Positions 1-11,439 of a stretch of 64,000 nucleotides of DNA are shown in pieces. The position numbers were made by a program, and so were the translations under genes. Each line of letters opens with the position of its first letter. Position 1 is the stretch's first letter. A model generated the notes under the pieces. That model had not been told where the DNA came from. It was given only the letters and a program-made list of their open reading frames with translations, and ran no database searches. Origin of the DNA: Ceratodon purpureus (taxonomy: Eukaryota; Streptophyta; Bryopsida; Pseudoditrichales; Ditrichaceae); assembly GCA_014871385.1 (NCBI GenBank), contig CM026433.1, positions 5,715,585 to 5,779,584 on the forward strand, read 5' to 3'.

Positions 1-3000
1 TAGCTGATGAAGCAAGGTTGGTTGGAAGTTATGGCTTGGAAACTGAGGCAATGGTAAACACCAAGTATAAAACTGTAGCAAAGAAGGTGAAGCCTGTGGC
101 ATCACAATTGCCACCAGATTCTGAAGATCATATTAGAAAGGCTGAAGAGGAGCCTGGATTGAGGGAGACAAGGAAAATTGGACACAATTTCACAGAAGAG
201 ACATTGGCCAAGCTAAAGATTGGAGGGGGTGAGTTCTTGAATGAACCTGAGAAGATAAGGTTCCGAGAAATGATCTCTAAGCATGGTAAGGCTTTTGCTT
301 CTTCACCTGATGAGATTGGATGTGTTAATCCAAAGATTGTTGCCCCAATGGTCATTTTTACAATACCCCACGTGCCTTGGGATTTGAAGCCGATTCCCGT
401 GCCAAGAGCCTTGCTACCTAAATTGGTGAGTCTATTGAAGGAGAAGATACAGATGGGAATACTTGAACCATCTATGGCTCCATACTCTAACCGATGGTTC
501 ACAGTGCCAAAGAAGTCTGGGGCTTTAAGGTTTATCCAAGACATGCAGCCTGCCAACAAGGTGACAATCAGAAACAAAGGGTCAGGACCAATTGTGGATG
601 AGGTTGCTGAGGCCTTTGCAAGACATGCCATCTATTCTATTGGAGATCTTTATTCAGGTTATGATCAATTTCAACTTGCATCAGAAAGTAGAGATTTGAC
701 AACTATGAAGACTCCATTGGGACTTATGAGGATGTGCACATTACCTCAAGGTGCTACTAACTCTGTAGCTCACATGCAGAGTGCCATGAACCAAATCTTG
801 AGGGATTTTGTGCCTGAGAAGACTATTCCCTTTGTAGATGACATACCTATCAAAGGATGCAAAGAAGAGGCTAAAGACTTAACAGAAGATGTTAATGGGT
901 GCAGAAAGTTTGTGAAGGATCACATTGAAGATGTGGAGAAGATTTTAAAAAGGCTTGAAGAAGTGGATTTAACTTTATCCCTTAAGAAGTCCAAGTTTGG
1001 AGTAGATGAGATTGTGGTGGTTGGACACTTGTGTGGAACTTATGGAAGAAAACCTAACCCTGAGAAGGTTGATGCTATTGCTAGGATGAAAGCATGTGGC
1101 AGCATCACTGAAGTAAGGAGGTTTTTAGGAGCTTGTGTCTTTTATCAGATATGGGTTGCTCATTTTGCTCACATAGCTGAGCCACTATATAAGCTGTTAA
1201 GAAAGGGGACCAAGTTTAGGTGGGAGCATAAGCAAGAGCTAGCCATGGAGAGTCTAAAGGAGATGTTGAAATCTCCACCAATCTTGAGGCAAGTTGACTA
1301 TGATTGCAACAGACCAGTTGTTGTCACTGTTGATACAAGTCCAATTGCTATTGGTTGGGCTATTGGTCAAGATGATGCAGAAGGAAAGCGATTTGCCATT
1401 AGATTTGGAGCAAGAATTCTCACGGATAGACAAAGAGCATATCCACAAGTGAAGAGGGAGCTTTTGGGGGCACTTACAGCTATGAAGGCAGACCGAAATT
1501 ACTTAATTGGAGCCAATGTGGTGTTGGAAACTGATTGCTTACCATTGTTGGGAATGGTTGCTAATTGTTCAACTCTTGATATTGCCATGTTGAGGTGGAT
1601 AGCCTACATCAGATCACTCAATCCTATCTTAGTGCACAATTCTGGCAAGAAGAATTCGGTGGCAGATATGCTATCTAGAGCCAGATATATCTGTGAAGAA
1701 GAGATGGAAACGCAAGAGATTCGTGAAGATGAAGAAGATGAGGGCTATGGATATGTGCAAGCTATTGATGGAGCCAACATGAGTGATGAAGACCAACCTT
1801 TCAGAGAAGAGCTTTACAGAGGGAAATTAAGAGACATTGGCATCTATTTAAGTACCATGAAGAGACAAGAAGGTTGGTCAGACAAGGCCTTTAAAGGCAT
1901 TCGACACCAATCCTATAACTACATCTTGAGAGACAGTTTCTTATGGAAGAGGCCAAAGAGGAAGGATGGAATTCCATTAAGAGTTGTGGATGATGAAGAA
2001 ACCAAGAGTCAAGTTCTCAAAGAGTTTCATGATACACTTTGGGCAGGCCATCGAGGAGTTTGGGCCACTTACCATAAAATTAAGGAAAGATACTGGTGGA
2101 AGGGCCTTTACAAGGATGTGGAGGAATTTGTGGCTTCTTGCATTGAATGCCAATTACAATCCAAAGTCAGATACAGAGATGAGTTGCATCCTACCTATCC
2201 AGTTGCTATGCATTTTCAATGGGTGATTGACTTGGTAGCTATGCCATTGGGATTGTGGGGCATGAAGTACCTTGTTTTGGCAAGAGAAGAGCTTTCAAAC
2301 TATGTTGAAGGTAGAGCTTTGAGGACCAAGACCACAGAAGGAGTATGCAGATTTATCTTGGAAGATATCTTCAGCAGATATGGTAGTATTGGAAGGATGA
2401 GGGCTGATAGAGGAGAATTGGATGCAGCAGAAGCCAGAGATTTTTTTCAGAGGTATGATGTGCGCTTGAAGCTAACTACTGCATATAATCCCGAGGCTAA
2501 TGGCAAGAGTGAGAGAGGACATCCTCCCATCATCAATGCTCTTGTCAAAGCTTGTAGAGGTAAACCAAAGCAATGGCCAAGACTTCTACCATTTGCACTA
2601 TGGGCTGATAGAACCACTCATAGCACTGTTACAGGTTATATGCCTATTGAGTTGATGTTGGGACAGAAACCACTTATGCCTACAGAGGATTCAATACCTA
2701 CTTGGATGTTTTTGGACTGGAAGGATGGCATTACAAGAGAAAGACTGTTGGAGCTTAGAATCCAACAGCTTGAAAGATTGCCTGAGGACCATAAGATTGC
2801 ATTGGAAAAACTGAAAGCTTCAAGGTTGAGCAACAAGGAAAGATTTGACAAGACACATCGGTTGAGGTCAAAACCTATTGAAGTCGGAGATTGGGTGTTG
2901 GTATTTGATAGTAGTTTGGAACATCAACACAGCACAGTTCGAAAGTTTGCACGGAGATGGTTTGGACCATATGTAGTGGTCACAGTGCATAATAATGCTA

Positions 3001-3200
3001 CCTATTCTCTACGAGAGTTAGATGGCACACTTTTGAGGATTCCTGTCGCAGGAAAGAGGATCAAGGCATTCAGAAGGAGAGCCACAGGACTTGCTCTAGA
3101 AGATCACACAAATGATCCAAGACCATCGGAAGATCAAGATGAAGGAGATGAAGTATCAGATGATCATGGATTAAACGAACTTGAAGAAGACCAAGACTAG
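1..3200 (+). mobile_element. Ty3/gypsy retrotransposon polyprotein (RT-RNaseH-integrase), 5' part cut by window edge
   Basis: An open frame runs from the window edge to the stop at 3200, so the gag/protease part lies outside. Counting residues from base 18, the reverse transcriptase covers about 110-340, with LPQG near 242 and the FVDDI active-site box at 272-276. RNase H follows (acidic DTS at 439-441, later D506 and D550). The integrase has an HHCC zinc finger (H671, H678, C708, C711) and a core with D738, D797 and E832, then a GPYVV-type C-terminal region near 970. There is no stop or frameshift over more than 1,050 codons, so the copy is young or recently active. The second catalytic Asp sits in an unusual DRGEL context instead of the usual SDxGxEF. 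The RT wording resembles, from memory, a gypsy group common in basidiomycetes; that is inference. Confidence 0.9.
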
Positions 3201-3242
3201 ATTGGCACATACCGGTGGATGTGCAGGTTTGGAGGGGGTGGA

Positions 3243-3790
3243 TGTCGTGTAAGGAACTGTTTCAATATGTAAATACAGTGTGGAATGGTTTGGGAGAAGT
3301 CTTCTGAGCAAATAGAAATAAAACTAAGAAAAACAAAAATATAGACAAAAGGGAGGGGGGAGATCAGAGGAATGAAGGGGGAAGAGAAAGGACCGTGGTT
3401 TTAACCACGAAACTTGGAGTCTCTGCATCTTCTCACATGCTCAGGGGGTAGGTGGCGCCAACTGGTAGTTTCCTGCCTAGTTTTCACTAGCAGTGCCAAG
3501 CCACGTGGCCATTCGCATGCTCATACGGGTCCAAAGGGTTTCGAACCCGGACCAGTGCTATGGCGCTTGAAGCACTTTACCAGTTGGACTTCCGCGGCTT
3601 GGCGATTATCAGGGCATGCTGAAGGGATTTATATCCCTATCCATTGTTTAATATTTTTTATTTTATGTTTTTTTGAGTGGATTTGATTGGGGAAAACAGA
3701 TCACATCTTTGGGAAAGCTTCACGGTGACGCCTTCTACAAAGTATTTGTGTTATAAGAAGAAGTTTCATTTAGAACTTCATCAGTTTTTT
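3243..3790 (+). repeat. Putative 3' LTR of the gypsy element (right end uncertain)
   Basis: A purine-rich tract at about 3225-3242 sits 25 bases after the polyprotein stop and is followed by TGTCGTG, the expected polypurine tract/LTR junction. The right end is a guess: a TTCATCA near 3777-3783 could be the CA terminus. The 5' LTR lies outside the window, so the pair cannot be compared and neither the length nor the target-site duplication is verified. Confidence 0.45.
3405..3605 (-). mobile_element. tRNA-like SINE or tRNA-derived insert
   Basis: Read on the minus strand from about 3600, a D-arm-like A box (AGTCCAACTGGTAAAGTG) is followed about 40 nt later by a perfect B box (GGTTCGAAACC). 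These are the two internal RNA polymerase III promoter boxes of tRNAs. The body continues about 120 nt with no clear anticodon arm or matched acceptor stem, so a tRNA-derived SINE is likelier than a functional tRNA. It lies inside the putative LTR, so it could be nested or part of the LTR family. Confidence 0.4.
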
Positions 3791-3798
3791 GTAGTTGT

Positions 3799-4272
3799 TT
3801 GATTTCTTTGATCATGTCGAATTGGAGAGTTTTTTCTGAGTCTCAGGATGAAGAGCTTCAACCAGAGCTTGAGCTGGATTTTTCTTTATCTCAACTGCCG
3901 GTTCGTACTCTTCTGCCATTTAATCCTGCACCGTTGCATGAGCGTCCACAAGAAGAAGCTGGGCCTTCTCGGCCGCCAAAGCAACCTCGTGTGGAGCAGC
4001 GGTGGCACGGCAATCTTCAACAAGATGCTCGTGCCTTGGTGATTCTGTTGCAGGTTGGGTGTGTTGAACCTGGTACTCGAGATGTGACGTTTGGAGGGAT
4101 CTTTGAAGGCCTAAATGACAATCAATATTCTTGTTGTCTTAGGCCTGTCAAAGGAAGTCGCGGTCATCAACGTTGGCTTGAAGGTCCAGTAAATCCGTTG
4201 ACCAAGGCTGCTCGTGCTGACTTTGTTGCCCTTATCCTTCAACGCATCCTCAAGTTCTTGCAAATGGAGTGA
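3799..4272 (+). CDS. Unrecognised 157-codon reading frame
   Basis: I do not recognise this protein. The frame opens at ATG 3799, and a second Met (3814, MSNWRVF) is an equally good start. The N-terminal part is acidic (repeated Glu/Leu), then comes a Pro/Arg/Gln-rich linker (residues about 40-70), then a region of about 80 residues that looks globular, ending in LILQRILKFLQME. It starts just after the putative gypsy LTR, so it may be transcribed from the LTR or belong to another element. Composition looks protein-like rather than random, but no domain is assigned. Confidence 0.35.
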   Translation: MISLIMSNWRVFSESQDEELQPELELDFSLSQLPVRTLLPFNPAPLHERPQEEAGPSRPPKQPRVEQRWHGNLQQDARALVILLQVGCVEPGTRDVTFGGIFEGLNDNQYSCCLRPVKGSRGHQRWLEGPVNPLTKAARADFVALILQRILKFLQME

Positions 4273-5329
4273 AATTCCTTTTGGAATTCTTTTCAAGCTC
4301 TTTTAGACATATATTAAATTTTACTTGTTTAGTTTTTTTTATGTTACCAAACTTCACCTTGCATATTAGAAGTTTGGTAGATAGAAGGTGGAAATAGTTT
4401 ACCATTTGGTAGACTTTTGATGCCTTATGGCTAAGATAAGGGATAGATAAGGCTGAAGTAAGCTTGAGGGAGTTAGCCAATAAGTAGTTGAGGCCCATGA
4501 GGCGTAGGTATGGGCTGGTGTTGACTTTGGGAGAAGGCAAAGAGGTCGGGTTCCCCTCTCTCCTCCACCAGAGTTTAGTTTTTTCGGTGTGCAGTTTTTG
4601 GAGAGCGAGAGCTGAGTGTGTACTATGAGTTTTTCTATGAGATTTTGAGAGCTTGTACATCTTGTTGTTGTGCTTCTATAATGATATGGCACGCTCTATT
4701 TGGGCTCAGTATGTAATTTCTATGTGTGTTTGAGTGGGACAGTGTCCGCTGTAAAGAAGTTTAGAAGACCGAAACTTCAAAAGCTTGTAGAAACTTGTTT
4801 ATAGTGTTTTTGTTTACAAAATTTAAGCATGTCAAGTATTATTGCATTAGTTTCCTATGGTGCTTTATGAATTTTGATTTAGATTGTTTGAGACAAAGTT
4901 ATGGCTTTGAAGGTGAGAGGGTGTTGAGTTGCCGAATAGATTCAAGAGTGGAAGTAAGTACCAACTTCATGTGAGCATAGAAACCGTTTGGTATAGATTC
5001 TGAAGATGAATTTTTGAGAGAATTTAGGTGCTGTTATCAGCTTTCTAGAAAGCTATCACTCAACTTAATCGAAGCTTGTATGAAGTCAGAGTGTTCTTGA
5101 AAGCAAAGAGAGGTGCAGCTGATGCTGAATTCGGGAGTATGACCTTTGGCGAGCTATGGACTCTTGACAGTACCTTGTTGAGCTTTAATCTTTCTATTTC
5201 TTTGTGAAGCACTTTGATAGCTTTCCAAAATGCTAAAGCACTCCTGATTTGAAGTGTTTATGCTAATTTGGTGGTTAATTGAAGTTTGGCTATTATTTTA
5301 GAGGAAGATTTGGGATTTTGAAGGTATGT
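4273..5329. other. Intergenic, AT-rich; LTR-like texture
   Basis: No convincing gene. The stretch 4500-4740 has a C/T-rich block, TTGTTGTTGTG runs and a TGG-rich end that look like the R/U5 part of an LTR, but I could not find matching ends. Confidence 0.3.
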
Positions 5330-5334
5330 ACAAG

Positions 5335-5550
5335 ACTTATACGGTTTTGTATACGGTAGATCGTATTTATACTTTGTACATGTATGTATAAGAGTATTAT
5401 ACTTGTACGTATAAATCATGTATTCGTATAGTATGTTCTACTGTATTTATACATGACAAATATACGTATAAAAGTACTCTATATATACGTATAAAATACT
5501 CTACGTATACGGATAGGAATACTCTACGTATACGTACAAAGGGGGGTATA
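5335..5550. repeat. TACGTATA-rich subterminal repeat block
   Basis: At least ten copies of overlapping palindromic words (GTATAC, TACGTATA, GTATTTATAC) occur within about 215 bases, in both orientations. Outside this block such density is absent. It is best read as the subterminal repeat region of the DNA element that follows. Confidence 0.55.
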
Positions 5551-5700
5551 GGTTCAAGTATGTATACATGATGTGGTCAAAGGTTATTACTTCTTATATT
5601 ATCCTTGTCTTTCATGTCTTGAGCCAAAACTAATAGCAGCCAGAAATCCAGTATTTTCCCAAGGCAAAGACTTCTCTACCCGACAACGCCTCCATATGCG

Positions 5701-6768
5701 ATGCGAGAGGCAATACGCATCCACGCCCTGGAGTCGACAGTGCAATGTATGGCCAGTGATCTGACGAACAGCAATGAACAAATAAAGGAAGTTAAAGAAC
5801 TACTCCTTCGATTGATTAATCCGACGCCGAATGGCCCCACCCAGGCAGCGCCGTCAACACCGGTAATGGAGCAAGGCCGAACATTACCTCGCCCCGAAGA
5901 ACATTATCGATCACCACTGCAGGAAGCCACCCGACCTCCTACGGACCCTTGTATGTATCAGCCGACCGCCACACCGCCACAGCCTATTCGACATCATGAA
6001 CATCCGATAGCAAGTATCGACCGCACCTTAATGCACCAACGGGATCCACTTTGCGCGATAGTACCACCTCCAGCACCAGTGCACCAATCTCTCTCATGTC
6101 CTTCAGGTGACACTGTGCCAATCACTCCGAATACATTACTCCAGAACTTCAGCAACAGGATGCCAATTGGTGCTGCCACGTCTACGGATGTTTCAGGTTC
6201 CTTTGGGACCCCATCGAACGACGCATTGCCAAGTCTGCATATGGAGTCGGGTGTGCTCTCAGAGCCATGCCCAGTTCTACAATCTAGCAGCCCTGTCACA
6301 GGTCCTCCCCAACCGGCAGTCTTGGATGGCGACATCGGTACCTGCCAAGATGGCGTCACAACAAGGGGAATGTCTACGCTTGCAGAGAAGGACCCTAAAC
6401 CTAGGGGTCCCCGTCCCAGGTTCGAATATGGTCTCTTACCCCGATTATCGTCTTCTCCTGTCGCAGCTAACGTTACATGTTTTATACTGCACCCTGAACA
6501 TGGGGATACCATCGTCGCGGAGGGACGAACTGGTGGCAGCTGGAAATCTCCTTCCCGCAAATTTGGAAAAGAATGTAAGGAAGGCGAGCAGATGGTGCAA
6601 GTCCATAAGATCATTAAATGTAACCTTCCGCTCCTCTTCATTGAAGAACGCCAGCCTTTTACACTACTGGACCACGCGCTTGTAAAGCAAAGCGGCTCCA
6701 GTGTATACGTGAAGTGGATGTCGAATCTTCTTATCAAGAAGCCGAAACCCAAGAGCGTAAACACTTGA
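5701..6768 (+). CDS. Transposon-associated protein, plant En/Spm-type accessory domain
   Basis: A 355-codon frame starts at ATG 5701. Residues about 5-45 are a predicted coiled coil (HALESTV...EVKELLLRLI). A long Pro/Ser/Thr-rich linker follows to about 260. The C-terminal 90 residues (DTIVAEGRTGG ... FTLLDHALVKQ ... VYVKW) have the layout of a small domain found in plant CACTA-associated proteins: a VAEG strand, a valine-rich middle strand, a leucine-rich helix, then V-x-W. That match is from memory. It lies between the CACTA-like subterminal repeats, which supports an element origin. No DDE transposase is present, so the element is probably non-autonomous. An upstream exon is possible. Confidence 0.4.
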   Translation: MREAIRIHALESTVQCMASDLTNSNEQIKEVKELLLRLINPTPNGPTQAAPSTPVMEQGRTLPRPEEHYRSPLQEATRPPTDPCMYQPTATPPQPIRHHEHPIASIDRTLMHQRDPLCAIVPPPAPVHQSLSCPSGDTVPITPNTLLQNFSNRMPIGAATSTDVSGSFGTPSNDALPSLHMESGVLSEPCPVLQSSSPVTGPPQPAVLDGDIGTCQDGVTTRGMSTLAEKDPKPRGPRPRFEYGLLPRLSSSPVAANVTCFILHPEHGDTIVAEGRTGGSWKSPSRKFGKECKEGEQMVQVHKIIKCNLPLLFIEERQPFTLLDHALVKQSGSSVYVKWMSNLLIKKPKPKSVNT

Positions 6769-7904
6769 CCATAAACCCCTCTGTGTTTATGCCCATGTTG
6801 ACATTGATCTCTCTTGTGTCCCCGAGTGCACGTTTTCACACTGGATGGAACCTGCTCATAGTCACAACGTTCAGCCTTCGTAAGTGATTATGAAGGGGAT
6901 GCATTCAAATTCGAGTTGATCACCTTCGCGTTACATGGCTATCCAATTCCCTGAGCTTACAGTTTTGTTCGTATCATTTTAGTGGAGCCTGTATGTAGTG
7001 TTAATGCAAGCGGCTTAGTGTATACAGGAAGGCTTGTATACCATCACCGTCCGTGTTTCAGATACAGTGCCTTCCGACTGTGTTTCAATCGATTACCACT
7101 TCATATTCACAGAATAAAGCATGTATTGGATTCTTTTTATCGCCGGAAGTCCTCGCATCTTGAATCACATACAGTCCCGACACGTGTCGACATTGCTCCA
7201 AACATCCGCACATGCCATCCGGTCACATTTTAATGCATCCGGTCACCAGAACAGGGTATGCATCCGAAAATACCCGCTCACCAAACGGATACCAGGGCCC
7301 GCCGGGTATATACCGGATATGTCCGATGGCTGTATCTGGTCAACTATTTGATTTTGAAATTGCGATTCTCAATCAGGGTAATAAGCCTTGGTCAAAGACA
7401 CGCGTCAGTTTTCCCCAGGCTCTCTAAACCCGGCCAGTATGTGGATATAAACTCGTAACCCCTAACCGGGTATGTCACGACGGACATGTCTAATCAAGTA
7501 TCAACATACGTTGCGCGGATATTACCACCCGTGTATAAGCCTTACAGTATCCGGGTACGGATCAAGTAAATTTCGAAATATACAGGAGAGGGTAAAACGG
7601 TAGTGGATGGGGACAACATGGATGAGCACAGGCGGCCTCACGCAGTAACTCGCAGTCAGAATTTACAGCCCAGAAATTGTACCCCAGCAACCCCACATGC
7701 GTGACTCGTGCGGGATGCATACCAAATCGAGGCTCCGTGGGACCCCCGGTTCGAATCTCCTTACACACCCGATGGTCACAGAAATAGTCCTGACATGTGG
7801 CGAATTACACCGAAACATTTTTTTCTACACCATTTCCAATAGGACTGAATTAGCTCTGAATCCGGTGTAGATTTCAGTGTAGTTGAACGTCTTTTCTACT
7901 AGTG

Positions 7905-9100
7905 AGCCTAAATCCAAATGGTATGGAGTTGTGGACAGTAAGAATGCTCTAATAATTGCTGTAGTGATTGAAGTATACTGAATATACCTTTGTCAAGAAC
8001 AAGTGATTATTTTGCAAAGAGTACTCAACCTTGACATAAACACACATGGTTTTGTCTGTGTTAAATCCAGGCAGGGCTTAACTTTAAAAGCAGGAGTTAA
8101 AATATACGTGGAGGCTTGTAAAATTCGCAACTTGCTGAGTTGCAAACGAAACATATTTGCTATTGCGGTTGGGGAAGCAGGGAAAAAAATTTAGACTGTT
8201 CACGAGGTGTATGAGTATCAACAAAAATGACAGGTGAGAGGTTGTATGAATTCAAATAGGGATATTGTGTATCTCCTGCAACTACCCAAACTAGCATCAA
8301 GTTTGCCCGAACTACCAACAAGACTAGCTGAATCTGGAAGAATGTTTACGATCGGCTTCCAAAACCAACTTGAGCAGATCATGCTAGTCAAGATGTTACA
8401 GGAAAACAAGAAACAAGCCGTTACAAAAGAAAAGCCTTACCTCAAAAAAGCCCTATAATTTGCAGATGGACGACTTCGCGCTTGCCAATTCTTCCACCAC
8501 TCACTCACTTGCCCTTGAATCCAAAGGAAGCTCCGACATTTCGTCCCGCGAAATAGTCCATTGTTGGTGATAGAACATCCTCACTTAGCAATAGAAGAAC
8601 ATATGCTGTAACACTCGACAAATTCTTCTAACATTTAGCATTATGAGTACATATAATAACATGCTTAGAAGACTAGAAAACCACAAAACAAAAAATAAAA
8701 CACTGCGGAGTTCTAATGTGATGGTTTAACGTAATCTGATGAAGGATAAGACTCCGAGTGCAAGGATTTTGAACTTGACGTGCTCGTTAATGTCTCCATT
8801 CATGCAATAATGGTGTAAATTCAGGTTTCCGGTGCTTCGCAAGTTCTACAGACAGGTTATCGGCACATGTATAACGAAATTCCAAATAAGATATTCCGTG
8901 CTAATTGCGGCAGTTGACTCCAAAATTATAACATCATGTTACAAACATAATCAACGTCTGTGAGATCAACAAATTTTCCGAACTGGGGAGTTGATAGAGA
9001 TCTCCAAGATTGCTCTAAAAGCTCAAAGCGATAAATCAATCGAAGTAGAGAGGCGATGCAACACGCATAATTGTCCCTTAACTTGTATGTACAGAGTATA
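7905..9100. other. Intergenic, no gene recognised
   Basis: Mostly unremarkable. A 74-codon frame at 8234-8458 (plus) has a leucine-rich, helix-forming composition but no recognisable domain and no splice or start support. Confidence 0.3.
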
Positions 9101-9156
9101 CATTCTCTGCCTGTCTGACTTCATAGACCACTTCTTTCATGCCAACATATGCTACC

Positions 9157-11439
9157 TTACAAAGATTGAGCAGATTCCGTCACTTCATGGCGACACACTC
9201 TAGCACTAGAGAAAACCCTTCCCGGCCTGCAGAAGTAGTTCTGCTCCGGTGCACAATGCTCGTCTCGGCTGCACACGCACAGCCCCTCCAGAGCACAATA
9301 TGCCCCTACCTTTGTCGCTCCAGGGGCGCCCTTCTGGTTGATCCCCAGCATAGTGTCCGACCATTCACTAGAAAACAATCCATGCGGGTCATGCTTCACC
9401 TTCACTTCCAGAAACTTCTCCATTTCAGGGTACTTGGTGGCAACACCCTCAAAGGCCACATTCCTGTTCTTCCCCCAGTGAGGCTTACCACCATACTTGT
9501 ACAGGATCATCTGCTCCAGCTCCGAAACCAGGTCTTCGTCGAGCTTCGGAGTGGTGGCGTCATAGCCACGGTAGTAATCGAAATTCACCTCAGCCATGTC
9601 TTCATGAGGAGCGTTTCCGAGGTAAGCTCGGTCGGACTGTTTCACAAACCTGAAGAGGAAGCCACCGTCGTAGAGATCCACATTGCACAAGCCTCCTGGG
9701 ACCTCCTTCCTCAAGGCCTTGACGTCTTTGATGAGGCTAGGGCAGCTCCTCACTGGCACATATGCTGATGTTTCAAAGTAGTTTCGTCTACCTTTGACTC
9801 TTATGTCCCAGTCGCAGTAGAGTCCTCGGTTCTCGGCGCTGGTGGAAGAGCAGCCAATGCTGGTTGAGATGTCGCTCTGGAGCCCAATTACAGGAAAGCC
9901 TGTGAAGGTTGTGGCGTTGTTGAGATACCCTGCTCCAGAGGGCAAGTATGCGTTTAGCCGAGACGTCGCTAGAGAGCACTTGGCCTCTCTCTGCTTTGTT
10001 GTTTCGGCGTGATCCTCTAAGTGGAGGCAACAAGGAGAAAACAGTACTCATCAGTACATCAAGATGTAGACTAGGCCCCATCGTCAAAGCTATGGAACAG
10101 CCCTTATGACAGAATGAGTTAACCCAAATGCAGAACACAGTCGGTATCTACAATTGCAGAAAATGAATTCGTGTCAACCAAAACCATAATATGTTCAGTT
10201 CATGTACTACCATAAAACACTGTACAGAAATGACATCACCACTAATTCAAGCGAGGCACGACAAGCAACCCGGAAAATGAGATTCAAGGATTAGAACGAA
10301 TATATTTTAGGACTGAAATGCAATGCAAGACTAATACCTTGTGCGCGAGCAGCCTTGATACTTGACAGCGGTGATCCATGGAATCTTGTGTTGACACCAT
10401 TCCCCGGCGTCGACAACGGAACCCTCTTCTCCAACCTGTAGATCACCTTGTGCAGCGATGGTACCCACCTCACATCACCAAACTCGTACTCCTTAGAATA
10501 TGCCTCAATCCTCTCTTCCAAATCGTCGTCGTCCTCCATCACAAGCTCCACCGAGCGCTTGAAAAGAGGCTTCACTTGCAAGGTGATTGTGGAGATCACC
10601 CCGAGAACCCCGAGAGACACCCTCGCGGCTTTCAGATCTTCATCTCCCTCCCTCAAAGTCACAACTCTGGCATAGTTCTCGGAGGCCGGTGCAGGCACCA
10701 CGAGAGTCATCTCCGTCACGTACTCGTGGACAGCACCTCCTCTGTCGAACAGGGAGCTCCCATGAGCGCCGGTGCTCAACAGACCTGCAACAGACAAGCC
10801 TGACCAGTATGGCACATGCGTGAGAGCCAGGCCGGATTCCGCAAGGGCGTCGATCAAGTCCTGGAGCTGGGTGCCGGCCTGTACTGTCACAGTGCCGGCT
10901 TCCTTGTCGATGGATATGATGGAGGCGTAATTGCTTGTGCTCAGGAAGATGCCGTTGTCTCCTCCGGGACACACGAGCTTGGTCATGGAATGGGAGTGCC
11001 TGCTTCCTGCCTTTATCTTCAGATTGTGCTTCACAGCGTGTGCTACAGCCTGAATGATCTCCTCTTCCGTCTTGGGATACACCACCGATGCTGCCTGCAA
11101 TTCCTCACAGGCGAACCAGAATTGGAATCTATGTCTTCAAAACCCCAGTATCAAATGAAACGGCAACGAAGTAGCAATCAGATGAACAAAACAAGTCGAC
11201 CAAATCGAGGCATGACATGTAATAAGAATGACAGAAGCAGTGAGAGACAGTACATGGCAAGGAATTCTGTCGGGCCAATATGCATATGCGTTACCGATCG
11301 TACATCCAGTTGTATCGCATACAACAATAGGAGCAGCATCACCGTGAACTCCCGTAAATGCCCAACTGCTCAGTAAGATTGCTGCCACAAGGATAAGACT
11401 TGTGACCTTCCTCTTTCTCTCGGATATTGAGCTCTCCAT
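9157..11439 (-). CDS. GULLO: L-gulono-1,4-lactone oxidase-like FAD enzyme (GULLO), copy 1; 3 exons
   Basis: CDS is complement(9157-10016, 10338-11094, 11254-11439), 600 aa, with GT-AG introns in phases 0 and 1. Exon 1 gives a secretory signal peptide (LILVAAILLSSWAF) and a Cys-rich start. Residues about 63-270 form the FAD-binding domain, including the plant-GULLO GSRHSHS box (92-98) and the STGAHGSS loop. Exon 3 holds the ALO-type C-terminal domain with the conserved HWGKN motif (494-498) and a Cys-rich tail. The family oxidises aldonolactones, with L-gulono-1,4-lactone to ascorbate as the type reaction; many plant members are apoplastic and weakly active. The exact substrate is not shown. 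The frame is intact, ending two residues earlier than copy 2. It lies downstream of ELIP on the same strand. Confidence 0.9.

Larger units (their letters stand above)
5330..7904 (+). mobile_element. Probable CACTA (En/Spm)-type DNA transposon, left end not found
   Basis: The right end is well marked. Bases 7888-7904, read on the minus strand, begin CACTAGTAGAAAAGACG, which matches the terminal inverted repeat style of plant CACTA elements. Just inside are repeated CTACAC motifs (about 7826-7885). The left part, 5330-5550, is packed with short inverted units around TACGTATA, and 7020-7560 has many ATCCGG/CCGGATA units, both typical of CACTA subterminal repeats. A reading frame of 355 codons lies between them (5701-6768). 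No matching CACTAGTAG end was seen to the left, so that end may be truncated or rearranged. Confidence 0.5.

Noticed and set aside
5994-6839. 281-codon minus-strand frame opposite the transposon protein
   Set aside because: The plus frame has a coiled coil and a recognisable C-terminal layout; the minus one has none.
9139-9768. Long plus-strand frames opposite the GULLO exons (also at 39509-40240)
   Set aside because: Antisense shadows of GC-rich exons; the minus strand carries the FAD oxidase with splice sites.
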